6,514 nucleotides of DNA, taken from assembly GCA_043806395.1 (NCBI GenBank), contig JAZDHC010000031.1:1-6514 (forward strand), written 5' to 3'. This document shows positions 1 through 6,400 of this stretch, piece by piece. The notes under the pieces were generated by a model. It saw only the letters and a list, made by a program, of their open reading frames with translations, ran no database searches and was not told the origin of the DNA. The number at the start of each line of letters is the position of its first letter. The first letter of the stretch is position 1. The DNA is from CG2-30-40-21 sp043806395. GTDB lineage: Bacteria; UBA9089; CG2-30-40-21. The position numbers and the translations under genes are program-made.

Positions 1-40
1 CACCTTTGTTTGAAAGCTTGCGGTTAGTTGAGAGTGCAAT

Positions 41-72
41 ATTCCCCCTTAGAAAAGGGGGTTAGGGGGTTG
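41..72 (+). repeat. C/G-tract hairpin repeat, probably a dispersed genomic repeat
   Basis: A CCCCCTT tract (44-50) and an AAGGGGG tract (55-61) form a perfect 7-bp stem around the loop AGAA. A second G-run (65-69) follows after TTA and could pair with the same C-tract instead. Translated in the rarA frame the element reads SPLEKGVRGL. From memory, this kind of C-tract/G-tract repeat occurs in many copies in some uncultured bacterial genomes and is often mis-annotated as the N-terminus of neighbouring proteins. Only one copy lies in this window, so the dispersed nature is inferred. It sits 40 bp before the rarA start, so it may lie in the leader of that transcript. Confidence 0.6.
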
Positions 73-100
73 TATTCTGTAGATGATGTCCCCTTGCCCG

Positions 101-106
101 AAAGGA
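101..106 (+). promoter_or_regulatory. Shine-Dalgarno of rarA (decides the start)
   Basis: AAAGGA lies 5 nt before the ATG at 112. It supports this start over the in-frame TTG at 28. The extra 28 codons from the TTG run through the C/G-tract repeat and resemble no RarA N-terminus known to me. Confidence 0.6.
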
Positions 107-111
107 ATCAT

Positions 112-1443
112 ATGAAAAACGATGAAAGTGAACCGTCCCGCAATATGGATATATTCAATAATGCCTTGAAACAAGACGCTCCCTTAGCTGTCAGGATGCG
201 GCCGCAACGATTGAATGAGTTTGTAGGACAAACGCATATTTTGTCCCCTGATAAACTCCTTCGTCGGGCAATTGAGGCAGACAGGATTACATCTATTATT
301 CTTTACGGTCCACCCGGGTCAGGCAAGACAACCCTTTCTCAGATAATTGCCAATAACACCTCTTCTGCCTTTGGGCAATTAAATGCTGTCACCTCTGGCG
401 TAGCAGAGATTCGGAAATTTTTAGCCGATGCATTGGAACGAAAAAGGCAGATCGACAGCCAAAAAACCATTCTTTTAATAGAAGAAATTCATCGCTTTAA
501 TAAACCTCAACAGGATGCCCTTCTGCCAGATGTTGAAAAAGGCAATATTGTCTTGATTGGCACTACCACAGCTAACCCATTCTTCACCATTTCTTCGCCT
601 CTTATCTCCAGATCGCAGGTTTTCGAGCTTAAGCCATTGAGCATTGAAGAGTTAAGGACAATATTAACTACCAGTCTTCAGAATGTGGATAAAGGGTTGG
701 GACAATATCAGGTGAATATTCTTCCGGATGCAGTTGAGCATTTGATAAATATTTGTGATGGTGATGCCAGAAGGCTGCTTACAGCTGTAGAGATTGGCGT
801 TCTTACCACCCTGCCAGATGAGCAGGGTATCATTCATTTTACCCTTAAAATTGCTGAGGAATCTATTCAGAAAAAGGCTGTTGTGTACGACCAGAAGGGA
901 GATAATCACTATGACACCATCTCTGCCTTTATCAAGAGTATGCGGGGAAGCAATCCGGATGCTGCCCTGTACTGGCTGGCAAAGATGTTGTATGCAGGTG
1001 AAGACCCAAGGTTTATTATTCGCAGAGTGGTTATTTGTGCGGCAGAGGATGTGGCTAATGCAGACCCTCATGCCCTGCTTGTGGCTCATGCTGCTGCTCA
1101 AAGTTTAGAGTATATTGGACTGCCAGAGGCAGAGATAATCATGGCTCATGCTGTAACCTATATTGCCTGTGCCCCTAAAAGTAATGCCTCATATATGGGA
1201 CTTATAGAAGCAAAAAAGGATGTGGAAATGGGAAGAACCATGGAGGTACCAACACACCTGAAGGAATCGCATTACCCTGGAGCAAAGATACTCGGGCATG
1301 GTGAGGGTTATAAGTATAGCCACGACTATCAAGGACATTTTGTCAAACAGGAGTATATTCCTGCTAACAAGCTATATTACAACCCCTCGGATCAGGGGTA
1401 TGAGGTAAAAATAAAGGAGAGGTTAAAAAAATGGCGCAAATGA
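112..1443 (+). CDS. rarA: Replication-associated recombination protein A (RarA/MgsA, AAA+ ATPase)
   Basis: The 443-residue product is close to E. coli RarA (447). The family is a homotetrameric, clamp-loader-related DNA-dependent ATPase that acts in the cytoplasm at stalled or gapped replication forks. Seen in order from the 112 start: Walker A GPPGSGKT (66-73); VTSGVAEIR; Walker B LLIEEIHRFNK, with E124-E125 where most relatives have Asp-Glu; sensor-1 region GTTTANP (150-156); arginine finger SRS (R167); sensor-2 GDARRLL (217-223). The C-terminal oligomerisation domain (about 265-443) has ISAFIKSMRGSNPDAALYW, GEDPRFI, ACAPKSNASY, YKYSHDYQGHF and DQGYE. The start rests on the Shine-Dalgarno at 101-106 and on family length. 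Two oddities are the Walker B Asp-to-Glu change and Ala154 where the family usually has Glu (TTEN). The ATPase otherwise looks intact. The 3' end overlaps purM. Confidence 0.95.
   Translation: MKNDESEPSRNMDIFNNALKQDAPLAVRMRPQRLNEFVGQTHILSPDKLLRRAIEADRITSIILYGPPGSGKTTLSQIIANNTSSAFGQLNAVTSGVAEIRKFLADALERKRQIDSQKTILLIEEIHRFNKPQQDALLPDVEKGNIVLIGTTTANPFFTISSPLISRSQVFELKPLSIEELRTILTTSLQNVDKGLGQYQVNILPDAVEHLINICDGDARRLLTAVEIGVLTTLPDEQGIIHFTLKIAEESIQKKAVVYDQKGDNHYDTISAFIKSMRGSNPDAALYWLAKMLYAGEDPRFIIRRVVICAAEDVANADPHALLVAHAAAQSLEYIGLPEAEIIMAHAVTYIACAPKSNASYMGLIEAKKDVEMGRTMEVPTHLKESHYPGAKILGHGEGYKYSHDYQGHFVKQEYIPANKLYYNPSDQGYEVKIKERLKKWRK
1414..1422 (+). promoter_or_regulatory. Shine-Dalgarno of purM, inside the rarA 3' end
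   Basis: AAGGAGAGG has its GAGAGG core 8 nt before the ATG at 1431 and 17 nt before the alternative ATG at 1440. The spacing favours 1431. The site lies in the last codons of rarA, which fits translational coupling. Confidence 0.6.
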
Positions 1444-2444
1444 GTATTTCATATCAAGATGCTGGTGTAAATATTGATGCTGGCAATGAATTTGTGCAAA
1501 GGATTAAAACTATGGTGACCGGGACATTTCAGCCGCCAAAAAGATGCTGGGATGTTTTGAGCGGTGTTGGCGGATTCAGCGGGCTGCTCAAGTTAGATTG
1601 GCAAAGATTCTCTGAACCTATTCTGGTTTCTGGCTGTGATGGCGTAGGGACAAAACTTAAGATTAGCCAATTGGTCAATAAACACGATACCATAGGGATT
1701 GATCTGGTAGCCATGTGTGTCAATGACCTGCTGGTTTATGGGGCAACACCCTTGTTCTTTTTGGATTATATAGCCACAGGTAAGCTGGATGTTGCTGTAG
1801 CAGAGGCAATTGTTTCTGGTATTGTAACTGGCTGCAAACAGGCAGGGTGTGCCTTGCTCGGTGGCGAAACAGCTGAAATGCCCGGCATGTACTCAGGCGG
1901 CGAATATGATCTGGCCGGGTTTGTGGTCGGGGTGGTTGATAAGCCATTGATTATTGATGGTTCTAAAATCATTGAAGGGGATATAGTCTTAGGGCTTGCC
2001 TCCTCCGGCATCCATTCCAACGGTTATTCTTTAGTGCGAAAGTTATTGAATCAGGAAGAACTTGTCTCCATGAGTGATGTTTTGCTTGCACCTACTAAGA
2101 TTTATCATTTTATCCCTGAGATAGCGGAAGAGTTTGAGATAAAGGGCATGGCACACATTACTGGTGGTGGGTTTATTGACAATATTCCCCGAATTCTCCC
2201 CGAATCTATGGGTGTCAATATCGAAAAAGGCTCATGGCACATTCATGAGATATTTAACCTGTTGCAACAAAAGGGAAATGTCCCGGAAATAGAAATGTAT
2301 CGTACTTTTAATATGGGGATAGGTATGGTTATGATAGTTGCACCTGCCGTAGCTGATGAGATAATTCAGAGGATACGGAACTTGGGTGAGGATATTTTTA
2401 CAATAGGCGAGGTTATTAAGGGGGAAGGGGTGAGTATGCAGTAG
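1431..2444 (+). CDS. purM: Phosphoribosylformylglycinamidine cyclo-ligase (AIR synthetase)
   Basis: This enzyme closes FGAM to aminoimidazole ribonucleotide using ATP, the fifth step of de novo purine synthesis. The 337 residues compare with 345 in E. coli. Family signatures are present in order: SYQDAGVNIDAGN near the N-terminus; CDGVGTKL (GVGTKL at 72-77 or one residue earlier); CVNDLLVYGATPLFFLDY; GGETAEMPGMY (from 144); SSGIHSNGYS (191-200); HITGGGFIDNIPRILP (from 242); and FNMGIGM late in the C-terminal domain. The N-terminal ATP-binding and C-terminal AIRS domains both look complete. The start at 1431 is chosen on Shine-Dalgarno spacing. The ATG at 1440 would give MSISYQDAG and a classic ATGA overlap with the rarA stop, and cannot be excluded. 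The gene overlaps rarA by 13 bases, so the two are very likely cotranscribed. No other pur gene is in view. No convincing terminator follows. Confidence 0.96.
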   Translation: MAQMSISYQDAGVNIDAGNEFVQRIKTMVTGTFQPPKRCWDVLSGVGGFSGLLKLDWQRFSEPILVSGCDGVGTKLKISQLVNKHDTIGIDLVAMCVNDLLVYGATPLFFLDYIATGKLDVAVAEAIVSGIVTGCKQAGCALLGGETAEMPGMYSGGEYDLAGFVVGVVDKPLIIDGSKIIEGDIVLGLASSGIHSNGYSLVRKLLNQEELVSMSDVLLAPTKIYHFIPEIAEEFEIKGMAHITGGGFIDNIPRILPESMGVNIEKGSWHIHEIFNLLQQKGNVPEIEMYRTFNMGIGMVMIVAPAVADEIIQRIRNLGEDIFTIGEVIKGEGVSMQ

Positions 2445-2507
2445 GCTCCGCACATGCCAGTAGCAAGTGCAACAATGTTGCGGTCAGCCTGTGTCAGCTA
2501 ATTATAG

Positions 2508-2536
2508 TTGAAAAACGACACTTATTGTGTTATACT
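2508..2536 (+). promoter_or_regulatory. Predicted sigma70-type promoter with extended -10
   Basis: TTGAAA (2508-2513) and TATACT (2531-2536) are separated by exactly 17 nt, each one base from consensus. TG at 2528-2529 provides an extended -10. Initiation would fall near 2543 and transcription would run rightward into the 3' end of ruvA on the antisense strand. No intact + strand gene follows. The simplest reading is a leftover transposase promoter (see 2556-2591). An antisense or small RNA promoter is the alternative. Confidence 0.5.
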
Positions 2537-2555
2537 CTTCGTGGAATTGGAAAGC

Positions 2556-2591
2556 ATGGCATACAAACACATAACCGAGAAAGAGCAAGTT
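2556..2591 (+). pseudogene. Possible stump of an IS30-family transposase N-terminus
   Basis: Starting at ATG 2556, about 20 nt after the predicted -10, the reading begins MAYKHITEKEQ. That resembles the opening of many IS30-family transposases, which often start M-x-Y-x-x-L/I-T-x-x-E-R. The similarity ends after about a dozen residues. The same frame then runs antisense into the conserved 3' end of ruvA without resembling a transposase. The helix-turn-helix, DDE residues and right end are absent. AAGTGCAACA (2465-2474) resembles motifs I recall near IS30-family ends. The match is short and made by eye, so confidence is low. It could also be an unrelated or fortuitous open stretch. Confidence 0.28.
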
Positions 2592-2592
2592 G

Positions 2593-2625
2593 GATTAAGA
2601 CAAAAACCTCAACGCTGTCTTAATC
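2593..2625. repeat. Perfect 10-bp inverted repeat across the ruvA stop codon
   Basis: GATTAAGACA (2593-2602) and TGTCTTAATC (2616-2625) are exact reverse complements around a 13-nt loop. The stem extends a further 2 bp (TTG/CAA side) with one bulged base. It includes the ruvA stop codon and about its last ten codons, and lies between two convergent genes. There is no T-run on either side, so it is not a canonical intrinsic terminator. It could still protect the 3' end of the ruvA mRNA or slow polymerase. Confidence 0.55.
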
Positions 2626-3188
2626 AAATCTTCAATCCCATAAATACTACCCAAAGTACCTTCAGCCTTTTGTACAGCCACCTGTGCTACTGCCTTTTTA
2701 TATCCTAAAGAAACAAGAGCCAGAATAGCATCTTCTTTTATCTCTTCCCCATGAAGAGGGGCAACTTCTGATAAGAGTGTAGTACTGGTAGAGATTTTTT
2801 CCTTTAATTCCAGGATTATTCTCTGGGCACTTTTTTTCCCCACGCCAGCTACACCGGTTAATCTCTTTACATCATCCCGAATAACAGCCTGTTCAAACTC
2901 TCCTGCTGAAAGTGTGGAAAGCACGGCTAAGGCTGTTCTTGCACCAATCCCGCTTACAGAAATCAGGGCAAGGAATATCCTTTTTTCATCCGTGGTAAAG
3001 AATCCATAAAGCAGAAGGCTATCCTCCCGAACAATTAGATGGGTAAAAAGTGTAGCATTTTCATTTAACCCGGATAATTGGTGGTAAGTAGAAATCGGGA
3101 TATGTATCCCATAACCTACCCCACCCACATCAATCAAGGCATAGGTTGGCAGCTTTTTTATGAGTTTGCCAGAGATGGTATCTATCAT
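2595..3188 (-). CDS. ruvA: Holliday junction branch migration complex subunit RuvA
   Basis: RuvA binds four-way DNA junctions as a tetramer and loads the RuvB motor for branch migration. The 197 residues compare with 203 in E. coli. Domain I (about 1-64) is the OB fold MIDTISGKLIKK...VGYGIHIP, ending in the acidic pin E55-D56 of VREDSLLLYGF, at the same numbers as in E. coli. Domain II has two helix-hairpin-helix motifs, VSGIGARTA (78-86) and VAGVGKKSAQR (113-123). After a variable linker (about 133-150), domain III (about 151-197) carries the LVSLGYKKAVA element that contacts RuvB. The ATG at 3188 is chosen because AGGAGG sits 7 nt upstream and the protein then begins like the family. An upstream ATG at 3227 adds 13 unrelated residues and overlaps lptD. 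ruvC and ruvB are not adjacent. It is the third gene of the leftward operon. Confidence 0.96.
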   Translation of the reverse strand: MIDTISGKLIKKLPTYALIDVGGVGYGIHIPISTYHQLSGLNENATLFTHLIVREDSLLLYGFFTTDEKRIFLALISVSGIGARTALAVLSTLSAGEFEQAVIRDDVKRLTGVAGVGKKSAQRIILELKEKISTSTTLLSEVAPLHGEEIKEDAILALVSLGYKKAVAQVAVQKAEGTLGSIYGIEDLIKTALRFLS

Positions 3189-3195
3189 GTGGTAG

Positions 3196-3201
3196 CCTCC
3201 T
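3196..3201 (-). promoter_or_regulatory. Shine-Dalgarno of ruvA (decides the start)
   Basis: A perfect AGGAGG on the minus strand lies 7 nt before the ATG at 3188, within the 14-nt gap after the lptD stop. It rules against the upstream in-frame ATG at 3227. Confidence 0.8.
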
Positions 3202-3202
3202 C

Positions 3203-4987
3203 TTACTTCGGACAAATCCGTATCCAATATTCCCTATTTTTAACATATGGTTGAGACTTAAATCCAATGATTGCTTCCCAGCAATGGAGATCTCTTTTGA
3301 TTGAATAATTAGCCTCATTCACATGACTGTTTTTAATATCATAGTAGGTATCAAATTGAAATGAGGTTTTTGGATTTATTTTAAGCAAACAATTTGTTGT
3401 TGCCTCCCATGTCGTATCCTTTAGATAGGCTGTCCCGAGATTCGCTGAAAATAACCTGTTATGCAGGTTAAAATTGCCTTCAACAGTCTCAATCTTTCCC
3501 TGATTTAGGTTAAAGCCGAGTTGAACAGAAGCAGGACCATTTTTCCATAACCCATTAACAGGACTGACCCTTGTCGTATCAGTCCCCAATTGTTTTCTTT
3601 TTAGCAGGTCAATACCTGTCCATAGCCTTAAGTGATTATTTTGTATTATCCGAAATAATTCTACATCAAGCCTGTGGGCTATCAATTCATCAGAACTATT
3701 CTTGACAGTATATCCCAGATTCAAATTTGCATTTCGTATCCTTTGTCTGAGATTCAGGTGTTCTTCTTCCCACAAATGATATTTTTTATCCCCCCCAAGC
3801 ATAACGCTATGGGTAAGGTTGGTGGTATTGGTTAGCCTATAATCCCGCATCCCTGCCGCCCTTGTTTCTAAGGCAATGTCTCCAGCAATATTGTTTCTTT
3901 GGACAGTAGAAGAAAATGTGTAAAGCCATGGGGTGTTTTTCCATCTATTGAGCCTTGTTTCACATTTTAGTAATGGAATATATTCTGCGGTCTTTACAAA
4001 ATCATTGTTTTGCCAGCTATATTTTTCCGCATTTGTTAGCCGAAAGAGATAATTAGCCCTTACTTTAGTAATAGTTAAATACGACAATGGTTCAAGAATA
4101 AGTTGACCGCTGCGGTAGTCCCTTTTTACAAATGGATCACTCAAGGCATCAATATGGATCATGGTATTTATATCAGCCTTTTGATATAGATAATTCACCT
4201 GATTCAACCATCTTTTTTGATGCAAAAGGTATGTCCTGCCCTGATCCTCTTTTATGTAATAAAAAGAAAGATCACCTTGATTATTTTTATTTCTGACTGT
4301 ATGGGAAAACCCACTACCAATGCCTCTTTTCTCGACATAATCAAGTGCAAATGAGCCCTTGGAGCCTTCCGATAAAAGATAATTAAAGGTAGATTTTAAT
4401 ATTCGTCCATCAGTATCCATGTAAGATGGGATTAGCTCAAGGGGTGGTCTATTATCCTTAAGTGACTGGCTATAATAAGGAAAATAAAAAAGCGGAACAC
4501 TTCCTATCTTAAAAACGATATTTTTTACCACCACCCTATCCCCGGGATAGAGACTTAATCTTGAGGCATAAATACCATAGTGTGGTTTTTTTAAGGAGCA
4601 ACCGGTAACTACCCCATGTTTCAATATAACAGCTGTTGTACCAATACTCGCCTGTCTGGCACGGAAGAACAATTTTCCAGCATCAATATATATATCCTCT
4701 GCCTCCCCCTGTTTTTCACGAAGGCTATAATCAAGGTGACTACATTCAATTGTTTTGCTAAAGTCAATTAATTTTACGCTTCCTGTGGCTGCTACCTTTC
4801 CTCTTTCTGTATCAATGATTATTTCCCGAGCATAGAGTTGCTGTCCATCATATTTTACAGCAACATCCCCCTTGAGGGTTGCTATTGGTTTTTGGTATTC
4901 TGCATAATCTGCCCGTTCAACCGTTACCTCCTCTGACCAGGCATTGGTTACGCCAAACAGGATAATGAAAAGGATAGTTATTATCAT
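3203..4987 (-). CDS. lptD: LptD/OstA-family LPS assembly outer membrane protein, compact form
   Basis: LptD is the outer-membrane barrel that, with LptE, inserts lipopolysaccharide into the outer leaflet. Residues 1-18 form a signal peptide (hydrophobic run ITILFIILFGV, likely cleavage after AWS, before EE), though without the usual N-terminal Lys/Arg. Residues about 22-130 are an LptA/OstA-like jellyroll, with GDVAVKYDGQQLYA and GKVAATGSVKL. TGC (128-130) and then NIVFKIGSVPLFYFPYY (156-172) mark the entry to the barrel and are strong LptD signatures. The rest is alternating beta-strand-like sequence ending RDLHCWEAIIGFK (565-577) and a final strand, as in family C-termini. At 594 residues it is much shorter than E. 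coli LptD (784). Cys130 and Cys569 lie where the inter-domain disulfides of E. coli LptD roughly map; this pairing is inference. Its start directly follows the regulator stop, with AAGGA 13 nt upstream. An LptD-like protein without an LPS role is possible but less likely. Confidence 0.85.
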   Translation of the reverse strand: MIITILFIILFGVTNAWSEEVTVERADYAEYQKPIATLKGDVAVKYDGQQLYAREIIIDTERGKVAATGSVKLIDFSKTIECSHLDYSLREKQGEAEDIYIDAGKLFFRARQASIGTTAVILKHGVVTGCSLKKPHYGIYASRLSLYPGDRVVVKNIVFKIGSVPLFYFPYYSQSLKDNRPPLELIPSYMDTDGRILKSTFNYLLSEGSKGSFALDYVEKRGIGSGFSHTVRNKNNQGDLSFYYIKEDQGRTYLLHQKRWLNQVNYLYQKADINTMIHIDALSDPFVKRDYRSGQLILEPLSYLTITKVRANYLFRLTNAEKYSWQNNDFVKTAEYIPLLKCETRLNRWKNTPWLYTFSSTVQRNNIAGDIALETRAAGMRDYRLTNTTNLTHSVMLGGDKKYHLWEEEHLNLRQRIRNANLNLGYTVKNSSDELIAHRLDVELFRIIQNNHLRLWTGIDLLKRKQLGTDTTRVSPVNGLWKNGPASVQLGFNLNQGKIETVEGNFNLHNRLFSANLGTAYLKDTTWEATTNCLLKINPKTSFQFDTYYDIKNSHVNEANYSIKRDLHCWEAIIGFKSQPYVKNREYWIRICPK

Positions 4988-6340
4988 TTACAACCCATAT
5001 TCCTTAATCTTGCGTTGCAGCGTTCTCAGCCCAATCCCTAAGATATTAGCAGCCATTTTTCGATTTTCATTTACCTTTTTTAATGTCTGGCTAATTATCT
5101 TTTTTTCAGCATCGAACATACTTGTGCCCACGGTAATCACAATACCCTCTTTTTTTTCAGAAGATTCCTGAAGCAACACAGGCAAATCATCTAAATCCAA
5201 TATCTCATTCTGAGAGAGTATAGACATGCTTTCAATAATATTCTTAAGCTCGCGAATATTGCCAGGATAATCATGCGACATAAGAGCATTAAGTGCTTTT
5301 GGGCTGATACCCAGAATATTCCTTTGATTCGTCTGATTAAACTCATGAATAAAGGTATCAATCAACAAGGGAATATCATCCTTTCTTTCTCTAAGAGGTG
5401 GGAGCTGGATGATAACGACCTTTAGCCTCCAGTAAAGGTCTTCTCGAAATCTCTCTCTTTGCACCTCGCATAAAAGGTCTTTATTTGTGGCAGCAATAAC
5501 CCGCACATCCACCTTAACCGATGAAACCCCGCCAACTCGGAGGAATTCCTTTTGTTCCAATACCCTTAAAAGCCTTGCCTGAGCAGAAACAGGCATATCC
5601 CCTATCTCATCAAGGAACAATGTCCCCCCATCTGCTGCCTCAAACTTTCCACTATGTCTGGATATTGCCCCGGTAAAAGCACCCTTCTCATATCCAAACA
5701 GTTCGCTTTCTATAAGGCTTTCAGGCAGGGCTGTGCAATTTATTGGCAAAAACAGTTTATTTTTTCTTGGGCTATTGTAGTGAAGTGCCTTGGCAATCAA
5801 TTCCTTCCCAGTACCGCTTTCACCACATATCAGCACATTGCAGTTAACCGGGGCAACCTGAAGAATGGTTTTGTAAATCTGCTGCATATTCGAGCTATGC
5901 CCAATAATATTTTGAAACCCATATCTTATATTTAATTGTGTTCGCAGCTCCTTATTTTCTACAACCAATTGCTGCTTGGTAAGGGCATTTTTAAGTAGAA
6001 GCCGCAATTCTTTTATATTTATAGGCTTGGTAAGATAATTTTCCGCCCCATCCTTCATAGCCAGAACAGCAGATTCTACTGTTCCATAGCCTGTCATAAC
6101 AATAACACTGGTATCATGATTTTTATGCTTGGCACTTTTCAGGATAGTCATACCGTCTATATCTGGAAGCTTCATATCTGTAAGCACAAGGTCTATCTGT
6201 TCCTCTTTGATTAATCTAAGGGCAGTCTTACCATCAGGGGCTTCTATTACCTGATAATCATTATCCTTAGCAAGGGCAGTTGAAATAGCCTTTAATGATC
6301 CGGGCTCATCATCTACAATTAATATCTGTTTCTTTTTCAT
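4988..6340 (-). CDS. NtrC-family sigma54-dependent response regulator
   Basis: A 450-residue cytoplasmic two-component regulator that remodels sigma54 RNA polymerase at enhancer-dependent promoters. The receiver domain (1-120) has the acidic pair D10-D11, phospho-acceptor D55 (VLTDMKLPD), T83 (VMTGYGT) and K105 (LTKP), all intact. The central AAA+ domain (about 145-385) has Walker A GESGTGKE (173-180), the sigma54-contact loop GAFTGA (220-225), Walker B LFLDEIGD (D244-E245) and arginine-finger region FREDLYWRL (R299, R305). A Fis-type helix-turn-helix closes the protein (about 410-450: NRKMAANILGIGLRTLQRKIKEYGL in two segments). The start is fixed by GGAGAG 5 nt upstream. Its partner kinase is not in the window. 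I do not assign ntrC, atoC or zraR because the signal and targets cannot be read from sequence. Being first in an operon with lptD suggests, but does not show, a link to envelope stress. Confidence 0.95.
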   Translation of the reverse strand: MKKKQILIVDDEPGSLKAISTALAKDNDYQVIEAPDGKTALRLIKEEQIDLVLTDMKLPDIDGMTILKSAKHKNHDTSVIVMTGYGTVESAVLAMKDGAENYLTKPINIKELRLLLKNALTKQQLVVENKELRTQLNIRYGFQNIIGHSSNMQQIYKTILQVAPVNCNVLICGESGTGKELIAKALHYNSPRKNKLFLPINCTALPESLIESELFGYEKGAFTGAISRHSGKFEAADGGTLFLDEIGDMPVSAQARLLRVLEQKEFLRVGGVSSVKVDVRVIAATNKDLLCEVQRERFREDLYWRLKVVIIQLPPLRERKDDIPLLIDTFIHEFNQTNQRNILGISPKALNALMSHDYPGNIRELKNIIESMSILSQNEILDLDDLPVLLQESSEKKEGIVITVGTSMFDAEKKIISQTLKKVNENRKMAANILGIGLRTLQRKIKEYGL

Positions 6341-6345
6341 AAGTA

Positions 6346-6351
6346 CTCTCC
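6346..6351 (-). promoter_or_regulatory. Shine-Dalgarno of the response regulator
   Basis: GGAGAG on the minus strand, 5 nt before the ATG at 6340. I found no convincing sigma70 or sigma54 promoter on the minus strand between 6341 and 6514, so the operon may be read from a promoter or gene beyond the window. Confidence 0.6.
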
Positions 6352-6400
6352 GTTATCTTCTTTATGGTTCTATCACGATTTGTGTGGGTAAATAAGAGAT

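Noticed and set aside
28..111. In-frame 28-codon extension of rarA from a TTG
   Set aside because: It translates the C/G-tract repeat, lacks family similarity, and a good Shine-Dalgarno precedes the ATG at 112.
664..1101. Open minus-strand frame of 145 codons inside rarA
   Set aside because: It lies entirely antisense to a conserved gene and its product resembles no family I know.
2448..2456. 9-bp CCGCACATG shared in inverse orientation with 6457-6465
   Set aside because: Too short for significance and no extended similarity on either side.
2469..2481. Small hairpin GCAAC-AAT-GTTGC after purM as a terminator
   Set aside because: Only 5 bp with a 3-nt loop and no T-run; such structures arise by chance.
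2501..2506. TATAAT on the minus strand after purM as a promoter
   Set aside because: No -35-like hexamer at 15-19 nt and no minus-strand gene for it to serve.
2557..2572. Possible sigma54 promoter (TGGCAT...) in the convergent junction
   Set aside because: The GG-side element is present but no TTGC-like -12 element follows at the required spacing.
3189..3227. 13-codon upstream extension of ruvA
   Set aside because: It overlaps the lptD stop region and lacks family similarity; AGGAGG is correctly spaced for the ATG at 3188.
4944..5171. Open + strand frame across the regulator/lptD junction
   Set aside because: It is antisense to two conserved genes. Its hydrophobic look comes from AT-rich complement, with no Shine-Dalgarno noted.
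5654..5935. Open + strand frame of 93 codons inside the regulator
   Set aside because: It is antisense to the conserved AAA+ domain and has no recognisable motifs.
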